Below are positions 49,138-56,834 of a stretch of 64,000 bases of DNA, piece after piece. The notes under the pieces were generated by a model. That model was not told where the DNA came from, searched no databases, and saw only the letters and a list, made by a program, of their open reading frames with translations. This DNA comes from a bacterium. Lineage in GTDB: Bacteria; Hinthialibacterota; Hinthialibacteria; OLB16. The stretch's first letter is position 1. Every line of letters starts with the position of its first letter. The stretch spans positions 558,001 to 622,000 of the forward strand of contig JAJVIK010000007.1 of assembly GCA_022072055.1 (NCBI GenBank). Direction: 5' to 3'. Position numbers and translations under genes: made by a program.

Positions 49138-51720
49138 ATGCGACTTGATCAGTCCCGAAACCTCCACCGCCGTTTTACTCAATCCGCTCCCTGCGACCCA
49201 TGGCCGGAGGGCATTCCCCCCCCACACTTTTTTATGCGCGGGTCGGGATCCCATGTCTGGGATGCCGACGGAAATGAATACATCGATTACATCCTGGGGA
49301 TGGGACCGCTCATTCTCGGACACTCGCCCGCCACGGTGATCGAAGCGGTCACTCGCCAGCTCCAGGATGGACTGCTGTTCGCCACCCCGACTGACCTTGA
49401 AATCGAAGTCGCGGAATCCCTGAAAGCGCTTGTCCCCTGCGCGGAAAAAGTCCGCTTTGGAACCTCCGGCTCCGAGGCGGTGCATGCCGCGCTGCGATTG
49501 GCTCGCGCCGCGACGGGCAGACCGAGGATCCTCCGTTTCGAGGGCCACTACCATGGCTGGTTGGACAACATTGCTTGGGAAGGCGCGGGTGGAAATGGGG
49601 GCGGCGCTCTCAAGCCCAGCGCGGCGAAAGGACAGATTCCGAGCGACTCGGAAGGTCTGTTGATCCTCCCTTGGAATGACTTGGAGGCGGTGGGGGACCT
49701 CTTCCGGGGTAAGGGGAGCTCGATCGCGGCAGTGATCTTGGAGCCGGTGATGGCGAGTTGCGGAGCGATTCCCCCGACGAATGGTTTTCTCGCGGGCTTA
49801 CACGAATTGTGCGCGCGTCATGGATCGGTCCTGATCTTTGATGAGGTGGTGACCGGTTTCCGTCTGGCCCTCGGAGGAGCCCAAGAGTTCTTCGGGGTCA
49901 CTCCCGACCTCGCGGTGTTTGGAAAGGCGCTTGGCGCGGGAATTCCGATCAGCGCGGTGGCCGGCGGGGAGCGAGTCATGAGGCATTGGGGGGAAGCCAG
50001 CCCGATTCTCGCCGGGACACACTCGGCCAACCCGGTCAGTCTGGCCGCCGCGCGCGCGACCCTGGAAACTCTCTCCGCCGACGGAGGGAAGCTCCTGCTC
50101 GGGATGCGCGAGACCGCCGCGAAGCTGCGGTCCGGCCTTGAGGCCCTCCGCGAGCAAACCTCCCTTCCCCTGACCATCCGCGGCGTGGGACCTCTGCTTA
50201 ATGTTTCGTTTGTCCCACGGGACTCCTCACCCATAACCGACCATCGGTCCTATCTCCAAACTGACTTCGCCCTCACCGCGCGCCTTTTCGACTCCCTTCG
50301 CGCGCGAGGCGTCCATGTCGGCCATGATGGGCGCTGGTTTCTCTCATCGACCCACACGGATGAAGACATCCAACGGACCTTGGCGGCGATGCAATCCTCC
50401 CTCGAGGAGCTCGGAGCGGAGTCCACGAGTTCAATTCGGAGGCCGAGGGGGGGCGGCGCCTTCGACGGAAATGGGCAAGCTCACAAGGTGGGGTGGGTCC
50501 GAGCGGCGCTCTCGCCCCTGTGCGCGAGGATTCATCGCCGGTACCAACACGAGCGGGATCGAGCCTATCGTTCTCTGGAAGAGAATCATCCCAGGAATTA
50601 TCACTGGATTGTCGGGTGGGAGGTGTCGCACAAATGCAACCTTTCCTGTGTGTATTGCGCGCAGGACCACCGGAACGGGCATCCCAGCGAGGATTTCGAG
50701 AAAGGGCTTGCGCATGTTCTTCGCATTCAGCCCCGTCTCCTGTGGGTCACCGGCGGCGAACCTTCCCTGGTTCCGAAACTCCCCGAGACCCTGCGTCGCA
50801 TCCGCGTGGAATGCGGCAACCCTGCAATCCTGATGTCCACCAATTTCCAGCGGCCTGCGGCGGTCTTCGATGAGTTCGCCGAGGTCCTGGACTTCCTGTT
50901 CATCACGCTCGATGGAGTGGAGGAGGACAACTGGACCACGCGCGGATTCAACGGGCGGAAACTGCTGGAGCGACTCGCTGAGTTCATCCCACGTCATCCG
51001 AAGCTGTCTATCACCCTCACGACCGTGGCGACTGTTCACAACCTGGACACTTTGGAGAGCTTTGTCGATTCGGTTCAGACTGTCTTGCCGGGGATTCAGC
51101 AGTACATCTGGCCCATGAATCCCACCTTCCATCCGCTCTCGGTCGGCGGCTCCCCGGAGACGGCGGCTCGCTTCGCCGAGATTATGGAGCGGCTTTCCAT
51201 TCGCTATCCGAGCATCCGAGGCTCCACGCCCAAGAACAAGGAGGCGCGCGTGGAACACGGGGGCAATGGATCGCTCCTCCGGCGATGGCTCAGGGATTCC
51301 GATCTGGTCCGCTGCGACCGTCAATACTTCTACGCGGATATCGGCGCGGATGGGCTCCTCATGGACTGCCGCTTGGCCCGCATCATTCCCAACCTCGACC
51401 ACCGCGCGAACCAGGCGCTCGAGAAAGGACAGCCGCTTGAGCTTTACCGCGCGCTCCAGCTGCTCCGAAAGCAGACCCGCGACATGGAAGGCTACAATCC
51501 TGTCTGCTCCCACCCCTGCACTTGCGTGGAAGGTCTGGGGGAGGTGGTCCTGTCGAGCAGTCGCGAAGACCCTCGGCTCCACTCGGTCCCGCAGCTCCTG
51601 GGGAGCCGTTTTCGCCCCGAGGATCGCCGCGCCGCGTCCGAGTTCATTCAACGGCACATCAACTCCCTTTTCGAGGAATCCTTCTTCGATGAAATCGGAC
51701 CCAAGGCGGGTAGGGGATGA
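49138..51720 (+). CDS. Class III PLP aminotransferase fused to a radical SAM domain
   Basis: An 860-residue protein. Residues about 1-430 are a glutamate-1-semialdehyde-aminomutase-like aminotransferase: VWDADGNEYIDYILGMGPLI, FGTSGSEAVHAALRLARA, GHYHGWLD, LIFDEVVTGFR and Lys263 in AVFGKALGAGIPIS as the PLP lysine. After a basic linker, residues about 480-860 are a radical SAM domain: SHKCNLSCVYCAQ gives Cys500, Cys504 and Cys507 of the CxxxCxxC cluster, VTGGEPSL binds SAM, and C-terminal cysteines (VRCDRQYF, LLMDCRLAR, PVCSHPCTCVEGLG) suggest an auxiliary cluster. No stop or frame change lies between the halves. The last 4 nt overlap the next gene. Such a fusion suggests that one substrate is acted on by PLP and radical chemistry in turn. 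No haem genes are near, so a HemL role is unlikely. Confidence 0.88.
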   Translation: MRLDQSRNLHRRFTQSAPCDPWPEGIPPPHFFMRGSGSHVWDADGNEYIDYILGMGPLILGHSPATVIEAVTRQLQDGLLFATPTDLEIEVAESLKALVPCAEKVRFGTSGSEAVHAALRLARAATGRPRILRFEGHYHGWLDNIAWEGAGGNGGGALKPSAAKGQIPSDSEGLLILPWNDLEAVGDLFRGKGSSIAAVILEPVMASCGAIPPTNGFLAGLHELCARHGSVLIFDEVVTGFRLALGGAQEFFGVTPDLAVFGKALGAGIPISAVAGGERVMRHWGEASPILAGTHSANPVSLAAARATLETLSADGGKLLLGMRETAAKLRSGLEALREQTSLPLTIRGVGPLLNVSFVPRDSSPITDHRSYLQTDFALTARLFDSLRARGVHVGHDGRWFLSSTHTDEDIQRTLAAMQSSLEELGAESTSSIRRPRGGGAFDGNGQAHKVGWVRAALSPLCARIHRRYQHERDRAYRSLEENHPRNYHWIVGWEVSHKCNLSCVYCAQDHRNGHPSEDFEKGLAHVLRIQPRLLWVTGGEPSLVPKLPETLRRIRVECGNPAILMSTNFQRPAAVFDEFAEVLDFLFITLDGVEEDNWTTRGFNGRKLLERLAEFIPRHPKLSITLTTVATVHNLDTLESFVDSVQTVLPGIQQYIWPMNPTFHPLSVGGSPETAARFAEIMERLSIRYPSIRGSTPKNKEARVEHGGNGSLLRRWLRDSDLVRCDRQYFYADIGADGLLMDCRLARIIPNLDHRANQALEKGQPLELYRALQLLRKQTRDMEGYNPVCSHPCTCVEGLGEVVLSSSREDPRLHSVPQLLGSRFRPEDRRAASEFIQRHINSLFEESFFDEIGPKAGRG

Positions 51721-52835
51721 TGGCGACGGCAATCGGGGCGGTGGTGAGATCGCTTTCGGAGGTCCTTGGGTGGCACGCTCGCAGGAATGGATCCCCCGTT
51801 CGGAATCTGGGGCGCGAAATCTATCTGTTGATGGACCTCTCCACAACGTGCGACATCCTGTGTTCGCACTGCTTTCGTAACGCGTATACGCCCGCGCCAA
51901 GGACAATGACCGCCCGCGAATTGGAGGTTCTTGAAACGAGCGTCTTTCCGCATGTGGATCGCCTCGCCTTTTCCGAGACTGCCGAGGCTCTGCATGTCCG
52001 CATGATGCCGGAGGCGCTTTCCGCCGCCCGTCGCGCCGGAATCCCCTTTATTCGTATTCAATCCAACGGCACACACCTCTCGCCGGAGGTGGGCAAAGTC
52101 CTTCTGGACCATGCTCTGAACGTTCTCGGCGTTTCCCTGGATGCCGTCACACCCGAGACCTTCGCGCGAATTCGCAAGGGGGCTGATTGGGAACAGGTTG
52201 TAAAGAATGTCCGCGCATTCGCTCGCATGCGGGATGCGCGGCCCGAAGCGCGGACCCGCATCGCGCTCAACTTCTCGGTGATGGTCCAAAACGCCGCCGA
52301 GGCCCCGTCCTTCATACGATTCGCCAAGGAACTTGGGGCCGACTCGGTGAGCTTCACCCACCTGATGATTGAGACTGAGGAGATGCGCTCCTGGAGCCTG
52401 ATCCACGATCCCGTGCGCGCCAATTCCCTCTTCTCCGAGCTGCGCGAGGAGGCCGAGCAGGTGGCATTCCCTGTCCTTGTCCCCGAGGATGTGCCCTCGA
52501 CCCTGAAGCCGTTCGATGGCGCCCTGCTGGAATCCCCATGCTACCATGGCCCGTGCCAGGCGGCTCGCGAGAAGTGGGTCTATCTGATGGCGGATGGAAC
52601 TTGCCACCCCTGCCTGAACCTCCAGGACTGCCGGCCGATGGGGAATGTGTTCGAGACCCCACTTTCCGAGCTTTGGTTCGGCCCACGGAACCAAAGCTTC
52701 CGACGCGGAGCCTTGGTCTCGGGCCATGTGGAAGGGTGCGACCACTGCAAGATTTTCATCGACCCCTCCGAAACCGGAAATGAAATGGCCTACATGGCCA
52801 AGCGCCTGACCACCCGTTCCGCCGCGAATTTGTGA
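51717..52835 (+). CDS. Radical SAM/SPASM domain protein
   Basis: A 372-residue protein. The radical SAM cluster is in DLSTTCDILCSHCFRN (Cys45, Cys49, Cys52), and RIQSNGTHLS and LNVLGVSLDAVTPETF are core strand motifs. The C-terminal SPASM-type region (GTCHPCLNLQDC, MGNVFETPLSELWFG, CDHCKIFIDP) holds auxiliary-cluster cysteines. SPASM proteins mature peptides or enzymes (AnSME, PqqE, MftC type). The start overlaps the fusion gene stop (ATGA), so both are made together. The substrate is unknown. The sulfatase at 28800 is distant and this is not a clear AnSME. Confidence 0.88.
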   Translation: MMATAIGAVVRSLSEVLGWHARRNGSPVRNLGREIYLLMDLSTTCDILCSHCFRNAYTPAPRTMTARELEVLETSVFPHVDRLAFSETAEALHVRMMPEALSAARRAGIPFIRIQSNGTHLSPEVGKVLLDHALNVLGVSLDAVTPETFARIRKGADWEQVVKNVRAFARMRDARPEARTRIALNFSVMVQNAAEAPSFIRFAKELGADSVSFTHLMIETEEMRSWSLIHDPVRANSLFSELREEAEQVAFPVLVPEDVPSTLKPFDGALLESPCYHGPCQAAREKWVYLMADGTCHPCLNLQDCRPMGNVFETPLSELWFGPRNQSFRRGALVSGHVEGCDHCKIFIDPSETGNEMAYMAKRLTTRSAANL

Positions 52836-52929
52836 CGATTGTCTTGACTGATCCCGAGCCCCTATCTCGGTCCCGAGCAGCCAACCTTTGCAGAGACAGA
52901 GCAGCCGATACAGAGCCGTCCAACACGAT

Positions 52930-53100
52930 TTACGACACCCTATGTAACGGTGCAAGCTGCGCCATCTTAGTAGCCTCCATGCGGGAATTGGGAGGAGGGG
53001 TGTCTTGCCCAAACGGGAAGTGCAAGTCCCGGATTTCATGCAACTCGCGGTTCAGGACGAGATTCTCCGCCTGGAGGAGTCCCGCGGTGAGCATCATCAT
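52930..53100 (-). CDS. Possible small ORF coupled to the glycosidase-like gene
   Basis: A 56-codon frame starting MMMLTAGLLQAENLVLNREL, then HEIRDLHFPFGQ. Its first ATG overlaps the stop codon of the 53097-54623 gene (ATGA), the arrangement of a translationally coupled gene. No family is recognised. The stretch 52836-52929 is empty apart from a 12-nt repeat (52888) shared with 48918. Confidence 0.3.
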   Translation of the reverse strand: MMMLTAGLLQAENLVLNRELHEIRDLHFPFGQDTPPPNSRMEATKMAQLAPLHRVS

Positions 53101-54623
53101 TCAAAGGCCAGCGAATAGATGTCCGCCTCGCGCAACACAAAGCGGACGACAACCGGGTTGCCTCGATGCGCGGCGACACTGCGATTCCCCTTCCAGCTAA
53201 CTCGCCGATCAAGAGCGTCACCGTAGATCGGATCACACTCGTCAAGCGTAAAGCCGGGGATTGGCGTGCCGCCGGGTTCGCGGATCTCGACTTGGATCCT
53301 ACCGGCGGCACTGGTGGCGGCGTTGAGCGAGAGTTCGTGGCCGGAGAAGGTGATCGGCTTGGTTGTAAACTCGCCTTCCTGCAATTTGGCGTGGACGGAG
53401 GCGAAACCGTCGATCCGCAACGCATAGCGGCGGAGGCGCGAGTCGCGCCCGGTGAAGTAGGACTCTGTGGCGTAGAGGGAGAGCTCCCTTGGGGAATCGT
53501 CGCGAGCGGATTGGGTTTCAACGACGTGCCAAGCGATATAGTTGTCGCCGTATGACCAGTTGTGGCGCGTTCTAAGTCCGGGCCGTAGAAACACGTCGTT
53601 ACTCTGGCGGAAGCTTTTCCCGTCGCGGCTGGTGATGTAAACCGAGTCCGTGACCGCCGTGCCGTAGCGCGGCGAGACGCTCATGCGCTTTTCCCGAAGG
53701 TCCCATTCAGGCAACAACTTCGTGGATTCTGTAAAGCCGTGATCCACATACCGTGCGGGGAACCCGATATAGAGGTGCGGCGCCCGCGAATACGGTTTGA
53801 TCTGGTTGATGTAGAACTGCGCGAGGGGCTGCGGGCCCTCACCGTCGGGAAAGGTGATAGCGCCTTCTTCGGTCCAGTGGAGGTAATCCTTGGAAACCGC
53901 GCGGTTCACCCGGCGCGTTCCCTTGAAGTTGCCTTGTGAAAATGTCCGGTAGTAAAGGACATACTGCCGCTCCGCTTCGGACCAGAAGGAAACGTTTTGC
54001 GAGTCGAAAGCGCCGTTACTAAAGACCGGCGCGTCGGCCATGGGCGTCCAGTGGATGCCGTCCGGCGATTGATAGACCCAGATCCCCTTGCCGGTCTCGG
54101 CGCCCGCGCCGGTAGCCTTGTATCGGGCTTCGGGCGTTGCGGTAGGGTTCTCATCAATAAATGGAGAGAAGTCGTGACAACCGCCGCCGTCGCCCATCTT
54201 GTTAAGGATAATGTTGTTGTCTTTGGAGCCGTTGAACTCGCAAAGGCCAAGGCTGGGGCGCACCCAGGTGATGCCGTCCTTGCTCTCGAAGTAGGCGATG
54301 CTCAGCGGGCCACCCGGTTCAATGCCGGTGGGGATCTGCCAGGCATGGTAGTACATGCGGTAAACGGACTCGCGCGCGTCGTGCAGAACGGTGTAGTAGC
54401 CGCAGCCGTTCCCTTCCCACGGCGCGTCGCATTGGACCGCGATTTCCCGGGGTTCGGGCTGATGCACGAGTATCTGAACATTCTTCATCTCGCCGATGAG
54501 ATGGTTGTCGATAAACAGCTCGCGCCGGCGGGCAAGGTCTATCGACTCAGCGAAAACCGGGTGCGCCAGGCAGACCAGCAGGCCTGCCGTCATTCCGAGG
54601 GTCAGATTTCCTGTGGCATGCAT
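53097..54623 (-). CDS. Secreted five-bladed-propeller glycosidase-like protein
   Basis: About 508 residues from the ATG at 54623, which opens a signal peptide (GMTAGLLVCLAHPVFA). The beta-propeller pattern of GH32/GH43/GH117-like proteins is visible: ELFIDNHLIGEMKN, YESKDG-type strands (IAYFESKDGITWVRPSLGL), IWVYQSPDGIHWTPM, AVSKDYLHWTEEG and VYITSRDGKSFRQ. A C-terminal beta-sandwich (VEIREPGGTPIPGFTLDECD) resembles those attached to such propellers in Planctomycetes-like genomes. It would act on polysaccharides outside the cell; the reaction is unproven. The longer open frame upstream is a GNAT remnant, not part of this protein. Confidence 0.75.
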   Translation of the reverse strand: MHATGNLTLGMTAGLLVCLAHPVFAESIDLARRRELFIDNHLIGEMKNVQILVHQPEPREIAVQCDAPWEGNGCGYYTVLHDARESVYRMYYHAWQIPTGIEPGGPLSIAYFESKDGITWVRPSLGLCEFNGSKDNNIILNKMGDGGGCHDFSPFIDENPTATPEARYKATGAGAETGKGIWVYQSPDGIHWTPMADAPVFSNGAFDSQNVSFWSEAERQYVLYYRTFSQGNFKGTRRVNRAVSKDYLHWTEEGAITFPDGEGPQPLAQFYINQIKPYSRAPHLYIGFPARYVDHGFTESTKLLPEWDLREKRMSVSPRYGTAVTDSVYITSRDGKSFRQSNDVFLRPGLRTRHNWSYGDNYIAWHVVETQSARDDSPRELSLYATESYFTGRDSRLRRYALRIDGFASVHAKLQEGEFTTKPITFSGHELSLNAATSAAGRIQVEIREPGGTPIPGFTLDECDPIYGDALDRRVSWKGNRSVAAHRGNPVVVRFVLREADIYSLAFE

Positions 54624-54629
54624 GCTTCG

Positions 54630-54824
54630 CGCACTCCCCGCGCCCCACTCGTTGGGGCGAATGCAGTAACCGATCTGACCGCCTTCGATGAGTAGCCCCT
54701 CGTTCAGGACATGCCGGAAACTCACGGTTCCGAGAAGCCTTGATTCACGCGCAAACCCCAATACGCGCCGCACGGAACAAATCCGCCATGGAGGCTTTTT
54801 CCGCGCTCCAAGTCCGGAACAACT
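54630..54824 (-). pseudogene. GNAT acetyltransferase fragment
   Basis: Minus-strand frames give DLERGKSLHGGFVPCGAYWG, a frameshift, then ARESRLLGTVSFRHVLNEGL and EGGQIGYCIRPNEWGAG. These are consecutive pieces of a GNAT domain (VPxxxYW, LLGTVSLRH-N, GGHIGYxIRPxERGxG). The N terminus and the C-terminal third are missing. The fragment lies between the pseudopilin stop and the glycosidase-like start. Confidence 0.65.
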
Positions 54825-55574
54825 TCAGTTCACCAGGCGATCGTTGTAATGCTCCCGCGCGATGCCCATGTCGGTGGCGATCACCCGCCAGAGATCCCCG
54901 TGGCTGTTGGTGCCGTTGGTCGGGTTGTAGGGCAACCCCTCGCGCAAGCCATCCCCATCCACATCAATGGTGTAAGGGGTCTCCCGGAGCCAGTCTCCCG
55001 CCACCTTGTCCGGTCCGATCCCGAACACACCCCCATAGGACAGGCGCCCTGTCAAACGACTCCCGCGGTACTGCGGAAAGGAGTCGTAGCCGTGCGTGAT
55101 CCGACCGTTGCTGAACGGGTCGGCGGTCGATGCCGCGGTCATGTAGGGGACTGGGGAGGTGAGCGGGCAATGAACGCCGGGGGCGTAAAAATCCTCCTCG
55201 CTCGCCACGAAGGTCACCAGACCTTTGTCTCTCGGGAGCGGAGGGGCGTAACAGCTGCACACCCGGTCAGGATTCCCACACCCTCCAAGTCCGAGCTTCT
55301 TGGCGCGTAACTTGGCGACCAACAGGGTGAGCTCACCCACCCCAGCGTCATTGTAGTCCGGGTACACATCCCCCCAATCCAGGACAAAGGCGTGCATGGC
55401 GGTCTCAAAAGACTTGAGGTTCCCGCGCGTGGCGGTCACCTTGGCGCGGACTTGCGCCTCGAGGAAATTCGGAAGCGCGATGGCGATCAGGATCAGGATG
55501 ATGGCGATCACGATCAGGAGTTCGATCAGCGTGAAACCGCCGGGACTTGGTTTCTGGAGGGATTGCCGCATCAT
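54825..55574 (-). CDS. Type II secretion/type IV pilin-like protein (pseudopilin)
   Basis: A 249-residue protein from the ATG at 55574 (AGAGG 7 nt upstream). The prepilin cleavage site is GGFTLIELLIVIAIILILIA, cut after Gly by a prepilin peptidase, with Glu5 of the mature protein present. The long C-terminal domain has DWGDVYPDYND, cysteine pairs (GGCGNPDRVCSCY) and DVDGDGLREGLPYN. Such large lone pilins are abundant in Planctomycetes/PVC-like and candidate-phylum genomes and are thought to be surface or secretion-related structures. No secretion operon is adjacent. Confidence 0.9.
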   Translation of the reverse strand: MMRQSLQKPSPGGFTLIELLIVIAIILILIAIALPNFLEAQVRAKVTATRGNLKSFETAMHAFVLDWGDVYPDYNDAGVGELTLLVAKLRAKKLGLGGCGNPDRVCSCYAPPLPRDKGLVTFVASEEDFYAPGVHCPLTSPVPYMTAASTADPFSNGRITHGYDSFPQYRGSRLTGRLSYGGVFGIGPDKVAGDWLRETPYTIDVDGDGLREGLPYNPTNGTNSHGDLWRVIATDMGIAREHYNDRLVN

Positions 55575-55651
55575 GTTGATACCTCTCAAGCGAGAGATGG
55601 CACGGTCCGCGCGGGTGGGACTGTTCAGGTCGATTGCCCGGAGACAGGAGA

Positions 55652-56737
55652 ATGCTAGACGGAATGAGCCGGGGCCACAATGCCCCGGTCCGAACCTCGG
55701 CAATTCGGCGAAGGGAGGGCTTTACGGTCGTGGGGGCCCGAGCGGTCTTCGCTTTGATCCTCTCTGTCTCCCTGATCCCCCCATCCTCGGGTTGGGCGGC
55801 GGACAAACTCTACCTGGGCGAGCGCTTTGGGCAGGTGGTGATGGAAATCGATGTTCGCACCGGGGACCGCCGTCTCTTTGAAATGGAGGATTACCCCCGC
55901 GTGCTCACGGCCCGCAACCCCGCCGTGGATGGGGCCGATTCCTTCCTGTTCCTCGCCGGCGACGCCATCCAGCGTCTCTCCATCAAGCGATATCGAGTCT
56001 CCACAGGGGTGGTGGAGGGGGTCAGCGGCTACGACAACTACGCCTCGATGGAGCCGCACGGCTCAGGACCGGACATCGGAATCACCCTGGCGGACATGGT
56101 GGTAACCCCGGAAAACACGCTCCTCGCCCTCCAAGGCTCGCTTGGGCCGATGGAGATCGAACTCGACAGCGGCGACCGCAGGCTGCTCGCTGGGCCCATC
56201 AACCCGCCGACCGGCCACAATCCGCCGATGCAGGAGCCGCTCGACCTGGTGTGGGAGTCCTCGGAAACAATTCTGGTCGCGGACCGATTCCAGGGGATTT
56301 TCCGCATGAGTCGTTCGACCGGCGACCTGGATCTCCCCTATCCCACCGGCGCCTTTCTCAGTCCGCCCTACAACATCGAGCGCCTGCCGAGCGGGCAGAT
56401 CCTGCATTGTCTGAGCCAGGAAGACCACGCCCTCTATCTCTTCGATCCGACCACGGGAGAGGACCAAGTGCTCTCCTCGGGAGGACCGTTTCCGGTGGGT
56501 CCCGGAATCCCCTTTGTGATCGTGTGGGACATCGCCGCCGATGAGATCGGGCACATCTATGTCTACGACCTGGGGATCCCCGCGGTCTTTGAGGTCCGCG
56601 CGAAGACCGGGGAGCGGATCCTGATCTCGAGCTCCGAACGGGGCCAAGGACCCGACCTTCTCGCGGGCCTGAGCCGACCTTCGCTCTCCGCCGGCAGGGC
56701 TTTCAAGCTTTCCGGAAGCGGCTGGATTCTCCGCTGA
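55652..56737 (+). CDS. Secreted beta-propeller protein (SMP-30/NHL-like)
   Basis: About 361 residues if started at 55652; ATG 55664 is equally possible. A hydrophobic segment (VVGARAVFALILSVSLIPPS SGWA) follows a basic start. Repeated blades include KLYLGERFGQVVMEIDVRTG, IELDSGDRRLL, ILVADRFQGIFRMSRSTGDL, ALYLFDPTTGEDQVL and HIYVYDLGIPAVFEVRAKTG. These read as a six- or seven-bladed propeller with no catalytic motif I can name. It ends cleanly in SGSGWILR. Confidence 0.65.
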   Translation: MLDGMSRGHNAPVRTSAIRRREGFTVVGARAVFALILSVSLIPPSSGWAADKLYLGERFGQVVMEIDVRTGDRRLFEMEDYPRVLTARNPAVDGADSFLFLAGDAIQRLSIKRYRVSTGVVEGVSGYDNYASMEPHGSGPDIGITLADMVVTPENTLLALQGSLGPMEIELDSGDRRLLAGPINPPTGHNPPMQEPLDLVWESSETILVADRFQGIFRMSRSTGDLDLPYPTGAFLSPPYNIERLPSGQILHCLSQEDHALYLFDPTTGEDQVLSSGGPFPVGPGIPFVIVWDIAADEIGHIYVYDLGIPAVFEVRAKTGERILISSSERGQGPDLLAGLSRPSLSAGRAFKLSGSGWILR

Positions 56738-56834
56738 TTCCGCGCCGACCCTGGATTTCACTTGCGACCGGGGTATCGTATCGGCGGCGAACAGACCGCC
56801 CTTTGGACTTCGACCGCTTCCCTGGAGATTCCCC

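Noticed and set aside
49138-50430. Calling the aminotransferase half HemL
   Set aside because: No other haem gene is near, and the domain is fused to radical SAM; similarity alone does not support 5-aminolevulinate synthesis.
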